A stretch of DNA of 6,202 nucleotides from Anaerobacillus sp. (GCA_007118195.1 SKSA01000099.1:1-6202); one strand, 5' to 3'; positions 1-5,668 are shown, counted from the stretch's first letter. The notes: generated by a model from the sequence alone, not told the origin. Program-made: numbers and translations.

Positions 1-10
1 AGCTGAAACA

Positions 11-117
11 TCGAGAAATCAGATGGAGTCTCGACTCCACCTGATTAAAAGTTCCCACCTACGCTACGCGTTGAGGTGGGGGTCTATAACCCTTAAACCA
101 TTTAAGGATTAAAAGTT
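11..117. mobile_element. Structured hairpin cluster, possible IS200/IS605 (TnpB-type) element end or remnant
   Basis: Three hairpins lie in a row. The first pairs 18-30 with 33-45 (12 of 13 pairs); its loop region CTCGA (30-34) is also complementary to TCGAG at 11-15, so a pseudoknot is possible. The second pairs CCCACCT (54-60) with AGGTGGG (74-80), with an inner ACGC/GCGT stem (61-64 and 68-71). The third pairs CCTTAAA (91-97) with TTTAAGG (101-107). An exact 11-bp direct repeat, GATTAAAAGTT, occurs at 43-53 and 107-117. Subterminal hairpins next to a GC-rich inverted repeat are typical of IS200/IS605 ends, where the TnpB guide RNA is also encoded. No transposase reading frame is visible, so this is an inference from structure. 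It could instead be a dispersed palindromic repeat or an RNA leader. A plain terminator for yfkD is less likely because no good T run follows on the minus strand. Confidence 0.35.
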
Positions 118-135
118 ACCGGTTGCCCCATTGAT

Positions 136-190
136 ATTCTTCCTTTTAACGTGATGATTGCACTCTTCCTTGTTAACGTGGTTGATTAGC
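136..190. repeat. 26-bp imperfect tandem duplication across the yfkD stop codon
   Basis: The stretch beginning CTTCCTTTTAACGTGATGATT at 139 is repeated, imperfectly, as CTTCCTTGTTAACGTGGTTGATT at 165, an offset of 26 bases. Read on the minus strand, the first copy carries the last codons and stop of yfkD and the second copy lies just downstream. It looks like a short local duplication of the gene's 3' end that has since diverged. Confidence 0.55.
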
Positions 191-976
191 GGAATAAAAC
201 TTCAAGGCAACATGGTCTTGAACTGGAATCCAAGCACCGATCCCTTGTTGAGTTACGTTTTTTACTTCAATTCGCTTTTTGCCACCTTTAATGATTAAAT
301 AAACCTCTCCGTAGGTCACTTTCCCTTTTTCATTTGCTGCTGGGACATATGAATACAAATAGCCAACTTGCTTTACAGGCACATTGTATACTTGCTCTTT
401 TTTTGTACCATGACCAATGACCGTCGATAAAGCGAGTGGTAAACCTGTTTTTTCTGCTGCTTTAATCATCATCATTTTTTGCACTTCATCACTACTAGGA
501 ATTTGTGCGGTTAATCCACCTGTTACTTTCTTTTGCTGATCTTGGGAATACTGAAGCTTCTTCGGTTTGTTGCTACCGCGATTATCATGATAATTCGTAT
601 TTACTTTTTGATACTCCCAATTCACACTCGTTTCATTTGACTCATAAGCAAGTGGCCACTGCCCTAAATAAATCGAGGCATTCAAAGTCAGCGCCATCTT
701 ATTCCCTTTAATCGAAGATTCATTTAAGATCCGTATCAATTCAGGGTTTTCAATAGGTACATCTGCCGTATCAATGAGTTCTTGAGCCATTTCACTTGGC
801 TGCAAGTGCGGCAAATCTTGCGTTGGATTAGGATACGTGTTTTCTTTTGAAATATTTAACACGTAATTAGGGATTCCCGAATCTTTTTCTTCCTTTTTCT
901 TCTCATCTGCAAACGTTAAAAAAGGCTGACTTAAAAGGACACATATCATCGTAAAAATAATTAACGGCTTTTTCAT
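173..976 (-). CDS. yfkD: YfkD-like secreted protein of unknown function
   Basis: This 267-residue protein resembles the YfkD family of Bacillus, a conserved family with no established biochemical role; length is close to that of B. subtilis YfkD as I recall it. Residues 1-23 are a Sec signal peptide: Lys-Lys at 2-3, a hydrophobic core, and a likely signal peptidase I site after Thr-Phe-Ala at 21-23. A charged linker (24-32) follows, then the conserved region starting near VLNISKENTYPNP at 39-51. There is no lipobox and no second membrane segment, so the mature protein is probably released or wall-associated. The start is set by a perfect AGGAGG (985-990) eight bases before the ATG. The gene lies 86 bases downstream of the YczE-like gene on the same strand and may be co-transcribed with it. 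A long inverted repeat abuts its ribosome-binding site. Family assignment is by recognition of the sequence; function is unknown. Confidence 0.85.
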   Translation of the reverse strand: MKKPLIIFTMICVLLSQPFLTFADEKKKEEKDSGIPNYVLNISKENTYPNPTQDLPHLQPSEMAQELIDTADVPIENPELIRILNESSIKGNKMALTLNASIYLGQWPLAYESNETSVNWEYQKVNTNYHDNRGSNKPKKLQYSQDQQKKVTGGLTAQIPSSDEVQKMMMIKAAEKTGLPLALSTVIGHGTKKEQVYNVPVKQVGYLYSYVPAANEKGKVTYGEVYLIIKGGKKRIEVKNVTQQGIGAWIPVQDHVALKFYSANQPR

Positions 977-984
977 TCACTTTT

Positions 985-1033
985 CCTCCTAAAAAATAAC
1001 GATTTTTTAAAGATTGAATTACCGTTATTTTTT
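985..1033 (-). promoter_or_regulatory. Inverted repeat abutting the yfkD ribosome-binding site
   Basis: AAAAAATAACG at 991-1001 and CGTTATTTTTT at 1023-1033 are perfect 11-bp complements separated by 21 bases. On the minus strand the downstream arm ends exactly where the AGGAGG of yfkD (985-990) begins. The arms are A+T-rich, and the 3' arm ends in six Ts, so the hairpin could act as a weak terminator for the upstream YczE-like gene, or as an mRNA structure limiting access to the yfkD start. The sequence does not decide between these. Confidence 0.5.
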
Positions 1034-1062
1034 TCGAAGTAATAAAAATTTATCCATTATTT

Positions 1063-1680
1063 TTAATCTTGCTCAAATCCGTAAACTATTTTTTCCAAAT
1101 GCGGGAAAAACACTTGAATCATTGGACCAATAGAAAAAGTTACAATAACAGTCCCAATGCCAATCGGTCCCCCAAAAATAAAGGCAAATATTAATGCACT
1201 CACCTCAGCGATCGTCTTACCTACCATTAAGCTAACTTTCAGTCTAAATTGAAGCGCCATCATTAAACGATCAATTGGGATTATTGCAAATTTCGCTTGT
1301 AAATAAGTCGAAATTCCAATTCCCATTAAAATAACACCCATTAATAAAACGATTAACTGCCATAAAAATGTTGCTGGGTAAAAATTAGGAAATGCAATTA
1401 GTAACCAAAAGTCAATAAAATAACCGATAATTATAACCGTCACAATCGAAATATATTCAGGTTTTTTCTTTAATAAAACTGCATTGATAAAGATTAAAAT
1501 GATCCCAATGATAATAACCCAAGTCCCTACCGTAAAACCAACTAAATTAGATAGTCCAACGTTAAGAGCATCCCATGCCCCTGCTCCGAGCCTAGATAAA
1601 ATGGTAAAACTTATCCCAAGGGATAGTATAAATAACCCTAAAATAAAGCTTATTCCTCTTTTTACATTTGTATTCATCAT
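1063..1680 (-). CDS. YczE/YitT-family integral membrane protein
   Basis: This 205-residue protein has about five to six hydrophobic segments (roughly 10-30, 50-70, 77-98, 105-125, 153-170 and 172-192). It shows family signatures: LSRLGAGAWDALNVGLS at 28-44, IPIDRLMMAL at 134-143 and FIFGGPIGIGTVIV at 167-180. It belongs to the YczE/YyaS/YitT group of Bacillus membrane proteins. Their transport or signalling role is not settled; a YczE homologue has been linked to lipopeptide production in B. amyloliquefaciens. I start it at the ATG at 1680 because an AAGGAG motif sits seven bases upstream, and because the promoter at 1731-1759 would place the transcript start near 1724. A longer reading from 1722 would have almost no leader. 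It is the first gene of a possible two-gene unit with yfkD. Confidence 0.85.
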   Translation of the reverse strand: MMNTNVKRGISFILGLFILSLGISFTILSRLGAGAWDALNVGLSNLVGFTVGTWVIIIGIILIFINAVLLKKKPEYISIVTVIIIGYFIDFWLLIAFPNFYPATFLWQLIVLLMGVILMGIGISTYLQAKFAIIPIDRLMMALQFRLKVSLMVGKTIAEVSALIFAFIFGGPIGIGTVIVTFSIGPMIQVFFPHLEKIVYGFEQD

Positions 1681-1730
1681 TAAAACTCTCCTTAAACTTC
1701 TTTTTACATAACAAAAAAGCACATTAGAAA

Positions 1731-1759
1731 ATCATACATGAACAAACCTTTATTTTCAA
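1731..1759 (-). promoter_or_regulatory. Sigma-A-type promoter for the YczE-like gene
   Basis: On the minus strand, TTGAAA (1754-1759) and TATGAT (1731-1736) each match the sigma-A consensus at five of six positions and are separated by exactly 17 bases. The predicted transcript start near 1724 gives a leader of about 44 bases before the ATG at 1680. Confidence 0.7.
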
Positions 1760-1848
1760 TATAAGAATAATAACAAGTTATTTATGGAAACTTACACTTA
1801 TAAAGGAAAAACTCACTTAAATTGTATTTCACAAAAAAGAAGGTGTAT

Positions 1849-2466
1849 TTGGATTTCCATTGGGTTTGGAAAGCGATTTTAATCGTTATTGTTGGCTCTC
1901 TTGTTTTACGTTTGGCTGGCAGAAAATCAATTTCACAATTAACCGTGTCACAAACGGTCATTATGATTTCAATTGGTAACTTAATGATCCAACCAGTGAG
2001 TAACCGAAATATTTTTATTACGTTCTTAATTGCATTAGTCCTCGTCCTCGTCCTAATTTTTATGGAATATATTCAAACAAAGTATGATAAATTTGAAAGT
2101 TTTATCACAGGGAAAGGAATACTTGTGATCGAAAATGGGGTTATTTTAGAATATAACCTCAAAAAATTACGCTTAACCATCGATCAGCTTGAAGTAAGAC
2201 TCCGTCAAGAAAGTGTCAAAAAAATTTCCGATGTTCAAATGGCTACAATTGAACCTAGTGGTCAAATTGGTTTGTTATTAAAAGAACACGCTCAACCTGC
2301 TAGTAAACAAGACTTACAACTTTTAATCAATTATCTTCATAGCAAGCTCCCAGGTGGACAAATTCCACCTCCAACAATTGTTCAACCTAATCCACCTGAA
2401 AACGAGTTATTTTCAGAGGTAAAGGCAAAAGGAGCAAACCAACCGAGCCACGGAGATTTGCAGTAA
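1849..2466 (+). CDS. DUF421-domain membrane protein (YetF-related)
   Basis: A 205-residue protein of the DUF421 family, related to the YetF/YrbG group. Three N-terminal membrane helices (about 5-25, 33-50 and 55-75) precede a cytoplasmic DUF421 domain (about 80-170). Recognisable motifs are GRKSISQLT at 24-32, MISIGNLMIQPV at 39-50, LTIDQLEVRLRQ at 109-120 and ATIEPSGQIGLLL at 132-144. The biochemical role of the family is not established. The tail (168-205) is rich in proline and polar residues and looks disordered. No ATG starts this frame. I prefer the TTG at 1849: an AAGAAGGTG motif (1837-1845) precedes it, a TATAAA-like -10 box at 1799-1804 fits a start near 1811, and family members begin at the matching Asp/Glu-Phe/Leu-His-Trp. 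A TTG at 1822 is the alternative and would add nine residues. The gene is divergent from the YczE-like gene and 109 bases upstream of the stress-protein gene. Confidence 0.85.
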   Translation: MDFHWVWKAILIVIVGSLVLRLAGRKSISQLTVSQTVIMISIGNLMIQPVSNRNIFITFLIALVLVLVLIFMEYIQTKYDKFESFITGKGILVIENGVILEYNLKKLRLTIDQLEVRLRQESVKKISDVQMATIEPSGQIGLLLKEHAQPASKQDLQLLINYLHSKLPGGQIPPPTIVQPNPPENELFSEVKAKGANQPSHGDLQ

Positions 2467-2575
2467 TAGTTTTGTTATTATGCGCAAAAATCTGATATTA
2501 ACAAGCAGAAAAAAATGAATGAAAACCGATTTAGTACAAAGATTATAAAAAGAAAGTGAGAAGGGAGATAAACAA

Positions 2576-2983
2576 ATGGATCAAAATAATCTAAAACAAG
2601 AAGTTATTAACATTATCGACAGCGATCATGTCGGTGTTTTATCAACGATGCAAGAAAACAAACCACATGCAAGGTATATGATGTTTTTTCATGATGAATT
2701 ACAACTTTATACAGCTACAAACAAGAAAACCCATAAAGTAGATGAAATAGAGAATAACCCTAACGTCCATGTCCTATTAGGATTTGATCAAAAAGACAAG
2801 CAATACGTTGAACTTCAAGGCAAGGCTAGTATCGTTAATGATGAGCAGTTGAAACAAAAATATTGGAACGACCAACTAACGCCTTGGCTCAACGGCCCAG
2901 ACGACCCTGAATATTGCTTACTCCAAATTACCCCCGAGCATATCGAACTCATCGAGGGGAATAATGAAACAACGATTATGTAA
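2576..2983 (+). CDS. ydaG: General stress protein 26-like, pyridoxamine 5'-phosphate oxidase-type split-barrel protein
   Basis: A 135-residue soluble protein resembling B. subtilis YdaG (general stress protein 26) and other PNPOx-like split barrels, which bind flavin or related cofactors as dimers. Visible family features are GVLSTMQENKPHARYMMF at 20-37, YTATNKKTHKVDEIENNPNVHVLLGF at 45-70 (given here as the span with Thr46, Lys50, Lys51 and Lys54 likely near the cofactor) and YVELQGKASI at 77-86. Its substrate is unknown, and true PNPOx activity in vitamin B6 synthesis is unlikely at this length. AAGGGAG lies eight bases before the ATG. In B. subtilis ydaG belongs to the SigB regulon; I find no clear SigB promoter just upstream here. 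It may be read together with the DUF421 gene, since no terminator is evident in the 109-base gap. The gene symbol is by similarity only. Confidence 0.8.
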   Translation: MDQNNLKQEVINIIDSDHVGVLSTMQENKPHARYMMFFHDELQLYTATNKKTHKVDEIENNPNVHVLLGFDQKDKQYVELQGKASIVNDEQLKQKYWNDQLTPWLNGPDDPEYCLLQITPEHIELIEGNNETTIM

Positions 2984-3120
2984 ATTGATGATGTGGATTA
3001 AAGAGTGTAACCAGCAAAAAAACTAAATGTAGCAGATCATCTTAAATAGCAAGAAATACACTATACTTTGAACACAACTATAAAATAAAGAGTATCATAT
3101 CTTAATTTAAGTAATAAAAG

Positions 3121-3149
3121 AAAAGAGGTGCGGATTTGCACCTCTTTTT
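3121..3149. terminator. Bidirectional Rho-independent terminator
   Basis: AAAAGAGGTGC (3121-3131) pairs perfectly with GCACCTCTTTT (3138-3148) around a six-base loop, with Ts on the plus strand. On the minus strand the hairpin is followed by TTTTCTTTT. It ends plus-strand transcription from the stress-protein gene 138 bases upstream and can also end minus-strand transcripts from the OsmC gene after they cross the repeat array. Positions 2984-3120 hold no gene that I can see. Confidence 0.85.
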
Positions 3150-3154
3150 CACAC

Positions 3155-3284
3155 GGAAATACTTAGCTATTTGGAATTACTCCACTAACCACTGAAATGT
3201 TTAGCTAATTTTAAAAATAAATCTCGAAATTTAAATTTACTCCCCGATCTCGGAAAAATAATCCCCGAATTTAAATTCGAGTCC
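3155..3284. repeat. Degenerate A+T-rich intergenic repeat array
   Basis: The clearest units are ATCTCG...ACTCCCCG at 3221-3246 (26 bases) and ATCTCGGAAAAATAATCCCCG in the span 3247-3267 (21 bases); they align with a five-base gap. A perfect 14-bp palindrome, CGAATTTAAATTCG, lies at 3266-3279 and echoes AAATTTAAATTT at 3227-3238. More diverged copies extend to the left: TACTTAGCTATTT near 3160 resembles TGTTTAGCTAATTT near 3199, and ATTTGGAATTACTCC near 3170 resembles the unit ends. The array lies between the terminator and the OsmC stop codon, so it would be in the 3' region of the OsmC transcript. No coding potential is apparent. Confidence 0.6.
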
Positions 3285-3288
3285 AAAG

Positions 3289-3672
3289 CTAGGAAACAAT
3301 CTCAAAAGACTCAGTAATCTCGATGCTATCTTCAACGGATTGAACCATTGAGCAATTTTTACGGGTAACTTTTAGACATTTTTCAATGGCTTCTTCTGTT
3401 AAGTCTGCTCCTGCTATTTGAAAATGCATATGTATTTTCGAAACACTGTTTGCTCGCTTCTCGTTGCGTTCAATTTCTGTTGTGACCGAAATATCTGAAA
3501 AAGCGATGCGTTTTTTCTCTAACACTTTTCGTAATACACCACCACTACATACCGCAACTGCTGACACTAAAAGCTGATAGGGACGAAATCCGTATTGTTC
3601 ATCACCACAAACTTGCAATTTTCCATATTCTACTTCTGTTTCAAAACCGTGTTCCTTCATGATAAACTTCAT
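3289..3672 (-). CDS. OsmC-family protein, probable thiol-dependent peroxide or stress protein
   Basis: A 127-residue protein of the OsmC/Ohr superfamily, which forms dimers that reduce organic hydroperoxides or protect against osmotic and oxidative stress. The two active cysteines are visible: Cys42 in AVCSGGVLRK (41-49 region) and Cys107 in KNCSMVQS (105-112), 65 residues apart, as expected for the catalytic pair. FRPYQLLVSAVAVC (29-42) is the typical N-terminal approach to the first cysteine. At 127 residues it is somewhat shorter than E. coli OsmC (about 143) because of a reduced N-terminus. Cys22 and Cys99 are additional. The start ATG at 3672 follows AGGAAG with seven bases between. The gene stands alone on the minus strand and shares a divergent region with the MFS gene. 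Membership of the superfamily is secure; the exact substrate and the choice between OsmC, Ohr and YhfA-like subgroups are not. Confidence 0.85.
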   Translation of the reverse strand: MKFIMKEHGFETEVEYGKLQVCGDEQYGFRPYQLLVSAVAVCSGGVLRKVLEKKRIAFSDISVTTEIERNEKRANSVSKIHMHFQIAGADLTEEAIEKCLKVTRKNCSMVQSVEDSIEITESFEIVS

Positions 3673-3755
3673 ATTTCCACTTCCTTTTCATAGTCATTAA
3701 ACCAACTTCGCTTAATTATTCCACCCTCGTCTACTCGATTTGTAGGTAAAGACTC

Positions 3756-3823
3756 TCCCACCCATCGTTTCATCGGTTTATACCATTGTAAACATTCCTA
3801 CCCATTTCGTCATCTTTTTAAGT
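3756..3823 (-). promoter_or_regulatory. Candidate promoters of the OsmC gene within a 40-bp direct repeat
   Basis: Positions 3756-3780 recur at 3796-3820 with 18 of 25 identities. On the minus strand each copy carries a SigB-like pair spaced by 14 bases: ACTTAA (3818-3823) with GGGTAG (3798-3803), and GTATAA (3778-3783) with GGGTGG (3758-3763). The SigB consensus is GTTTAA and GGGTAT. A competing sigma-A reading is ATGACG (3808-3813), 17 bases, TACAAT (3785-3790). Both are upstream of the OsmC start at 3672; the matches are partial, so the promoter type is uncertain. Confidence 0.4.
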
Positions 3824-3886
3824 TAGAAAACCTTAGTTATACGTTTTCATCAAAGTTAAAATATTAAACGTATAGAAAACCTTTAG
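3824..3886. promoter_or_regulatory. Possible operator: inverted repeat flanked by direct repeats
   Basis: TATACGTTT (3838-3846) and AAACGTATA (3866-3874) are perfect 9-bp inverted repeats with centres 28 bases apart. They are flanked by TAGAAAACCTTAG (3824-3836) and TAGAAAACCTTTAG (3873-3886). The block lies just upstream of the MFS promoter in the OsmC/MFS divergent region, where a regulator of one or both genes could bind. No regulator gene is in the window. Confidence 0.4.
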
Positions 3887-3905
3887 CGACTCTAAATTTT
3901 TTTAT

Positions 3906-3933
3906 TTGAATCCTCCCTAAGAAAAGTTACAAT
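3906..3933 (+). promoter_or_regulatory. Sigma-A-type promoter of the MFS gene
   Basis: TTGAAT (3906-3911) and TACAAT (3928-3933) are separated by 16 bases and match the consensus at four and five of six positions. Transcription would start near 3940, giving a leader of about 40 bases before the ATG at 3981. Confidence 0.6.
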
Positions 3934-3980
3934 GAAAAGTGGCAATTTTAATTCATATCATGATCGAATGGAGTTTTTTT

Positions 3981-5189
3981 ATGCAAACTACTAATAGTGT
4001 GAACAATCCGATTTATCGTTATTGGGTTTTAGTTGGAATGGTGCTTATTGCTGGATTTTCACAAGGCATGCTCCTTCCACTCTTAGCGATTATGCTAGAG
4101 CAGGTCGGTGTATCTTCATCGTTAAACGGCTTGAATGCCGCAGGTCTTTATATTGGAATTTTACTAATTTCACCTTTTATTGAAAAGCCAGTACGCCATT
4201 TCGGATATAAACCGGTGATTGTGACAGGGCTAATATTAGTCGCCACATCACTAATTTTATTTCCATTTTGGCAAGTATTTTGGTTTTGGTTCATGCTTCG
4301 GGTCATCGTTGGGATCGGTGATAATTTAATTCATTACGCTACTCAAGTTTGGATTACTTCTACGAGCGCTAAAAAAACACGTGGACGCAACTTATCGATT
4401 TACGGGCTAGCCTTCGGGATGGGCTTTGCGATTGGACCGTTAATGACGAGGTTACTTGCTGTTAATGAATTTTTACCTTTTATTATCGCTTCGCTAACAA
4501 GTCTTTTCTCGTGGATTTTTGTAATGAAGCTCCGGAATGAATGGCCTGACAATGAAGTGGCAACCTCTTCAAAACTTGGGACATTCGCGCGATATAAAAA
4601 AGTCGTTTCATTAGCCTGGTTTGCGCTAATACCAGCTTTTTGCTACGGGTATTTAGAAGCATCGTTACACGGCAACTTCCCGGTATACGCTTTAAGATCA
4701 GGAATGACCATCGAGTGGGTTTCGATTTTGTTACCATCCTTTGTGATCGGAAGTTTAGTTACTCAGCTTCCATTAGGAATGTTGAGTGACAAAATTGGTC
4801 GTAAACAAGTGTTATTATCCGTTATTTTTCTGGGGTTATTATCGTTTATGTCTATGTCCTTTTTTGAAGCTTCAATGATTGGTTTATTACTAAGTTTTAT
4901 TTTTGCCGGAATGTTTATTGGCTCTACATTTTCACTAGGCATGGCATACTTAGCAGATTTAATTCCAGCTTCCTTACTCCCTACTGGTAATGTGATGCTC
5001 GCCGTCGCTTTTGCGCTCGGAAGTATAGTTGGTCCAATTGTCGGAGGAATTTTTATTGATCTGTTTGAAACTGGAAGTATTTATTACTCCATCAGCGGAA
5101 TGTTACTTTTCGTATTAGTAGCCGGAATCGCCTTCAAACCAAAAATAGAAGTAAGTGGAGAAAGTGCGGATAGATCAAAAGCAATGTGA
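3981..5189 (+). CDS. Major facilitator superfamily transporter, 12-helix, probable efflux permease
   Basis: A 402-residue polytopic membrane protein with the two-times-six-helix plan of the MFS. The second half has a canonical motif A between helices 8 and 9, GMLSDKIGRKQVLL at 266-279. The first half has a degenerate version at 64-80 (SPFIEKPVRHFGYKP). A motif C-like run, GFAIGP at 148-153, in helix 5 is typical of drug/H+ antiporters; a similar GPIVGG occurs near the C-terminus. A hydrophilic loop at about 183-210 separates the halves. The substrate cannot be told from sequence; it resembles Bacillus YfkF-type transporters, but I am not sure of that match. The start is the ATG at 3981, because TGGAG lies eight bases upstream; an in-frame GTG at 3939 would begin at the predicted transcript start and add 14 unlikely residues. 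The gene is monocistronic, divergent from the OsmC gene. Confidence 0.85.
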   Translation: MQTTNSVNNPIYRYWVLVGMVLIAGFSQGMLLPLLAIMLEQVGVSSSLNGLNAAGLYIGILLISPFIEKPVRHFGYKPVIVTGLILVATSLILFPFWQVFWFWFMLRVIVGIGDNLIHYATQVWITSTSAKKTRGRNLSIYGLAFGMGFAIGPLMTRLLAVNEFLPFIIASLTSLFSWIFVMKLRNEWPDNEVATSSKLGTFARYKKVVSLAWFALIPAFCYGYLEASLHGNFPVYALRSGMTIEWVSILLPSFVIGSLVTQLPLGMLSDKIGRKQVLLSVIFLGLLSFMSMSFFEASMIGLLLSFIFAGMFIGSTFSLGMAYLADLIPASLLPTGNVMLAVAFALGSIVGPIVGGIFIDLFETGSIYYSISGMLLFVLVAGIAFKPKIEVSGESADRSKAM

Positions 5190-5206
5190 ACCGTCCATAC
5201 TTCCGT

Positions 5207-5244
5207 ATTCCTAAATTGTTTTTTTACTAGTAGTAAAAAGGAAT
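5207..5244 (+). terminator. Weak hairpin downstream of the MFS gene
   Basis: TTTTTAC (5221-5227) pairs with GTAAAAA (5233-5239), and ATTCC (5207-5211) can pair with GGAAT (5240-5244) outside it. It is followed by GGGGTTTTATTTG, a poor T run, so it may only assist the stronger bidirectional terminator further on. Confidence 0.3.
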
Positions 5245-5294
5245 GGGGTTTTATTTGCAGCATTAACATGAGAAAAGCGCAAAGTTCTAGACAC

Positions 5295-5339
5295 TAAAAA
5301 ACAGCCTTCACAAATAGTGAAGGCTGCTGTTATTTTTTT
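5295..5339. terminator. Strong bidirectional Rho-independent terminator for cspD and the MFS gene
   Basis: CAGCCTTCAC (5302-5311) and GTGAAGGCTG (5317-5326) form a perfect 10-bp stem with a five-base loop. On the minus strand six Ts follow directly (5296-5301), a textbook terminator 18 bases beyond the cspD stop. On the plus strand a run of seven or more Ts (5332-5338) follows a few bases after the stem, and AACAG/CTGTT flanks can extend it. Confidence 0.9.
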
Positions 5340-5343
5340 GTTA

Positions 5344-5544
5344 TTAAAGTTTAGTTACGTTAGCAGCTTGAGGTCCGCGGTTACCTTCAACGATTTCAAA
5401 AGAAACTTCTTGACCTTCTTCTAAAGATTTGAAACCTTCGCCTTCGATAGCTGAGAAGTGTACGAATACATCGTCTCCACCTTCAACTTCGATGAAACCG
5501 AAACCTTTTTCAGCGTTGAACCATTTTACTTTACCGTTTTGCAT
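5344..5544 (-). CDS. cspD: Cold-shock protein, CspD-like RNA chaperone
   Basis: A 66-residue cold-shock-domain protein, the normal size for the family. It is a five-stranded OB-fold that binds single-stranded RNA and DNA in the cytoplasm and keeps mRNA unfolded in cold and stationary phase. RNP1 is KGFGFIEV at 13-20 and RNP2 is VFVHF at 26-30; the aromatic binding residues Trp8, Phe15, Phe17, Phe27, His29 and Phe30 are all present. The N-terminus [10 protein letters not shown] and the C-terminus resemble B. subtilis CspD more than CspB. The start at 5544 follows a perfect AGGAGG ten bases upstream; an in-frame ATG at 5577 would add 11 residues not seen in the family. The gene is monocistronic, with its own terminator and a leader that probably carries RNA structure. 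The paralogue assignment is by recollection of the Bacillus sequences. Confidence 0.95.
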   Translation of the reverse strand: MQNGKVKWFNAEKGFGFIEVEGGDDVFVHFSAIEGEGFKSLEEGQEVSFEIVEGNRGPQAANVTKL

Positions 5545-5668
5545 AATAATATTGCCTCCTAATTTCGTGCCTTGCACATGTTAATTTACACTAAACCTAA
5601 CAAAAATGAGATAAAGATATGAACGTCTCTACTAAGACGGTTTTATCGTTTATAGTATGAGTATTCAA
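5545..5668 (-). promoter_or_regulatory. cspD leader and putative promoter region
   Basis: Csp genes usually have long structured 5' leaders. Here GTGC/GCAC (5567-5570 and 5574-5577) can form a small hairpin just before the AGGAGG, and CGTCT/AGACG (5624-5628 and 5635-5639) another further up. TTGAAT (5663-5668) and a TATAAA (5649-5654) lie upstream on the minus strand, but their spacing is wrong for one promoter. The exact start is therefore not assignable. Confidence 0.35.

Noticed and set aside
505..711. Plus-strand 68-codon open frame
   Set aside because: It lies entirely inside yfkD on the opposite strand, has no ribosome-binding site and no recognisable features.
1484..1711. Plus-strand 75-codon open frame
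   Set aside because: It is antisense to the YczE-like gene; its composition mirrors the hydrophobic codons of that gene.
2520..2549. TGAAAA ... TATAAA promoter-like pair before the general stress protein 26 gene
   Set aside because: The -35 match is poor and the start would fall almost on the ribosome-binding site. No SigB-type pair was found there either.
3155..3284. CRISPR-like reading of the repeat array
   Set aside because: The repeats are degenerate and of unequal length, with no unique spacers and no cas genes.
4483..4737. Minus-strand 84-codon open frame
   Set aside because: It is antisense to the MFS gene, without a ribosome-binding site or family resemblance.
5084..5269. Minus-strand 61-codon open frame
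   Set aside because: It overlaps the 3' end of the MFS gene in antisense and has no supporting signal.
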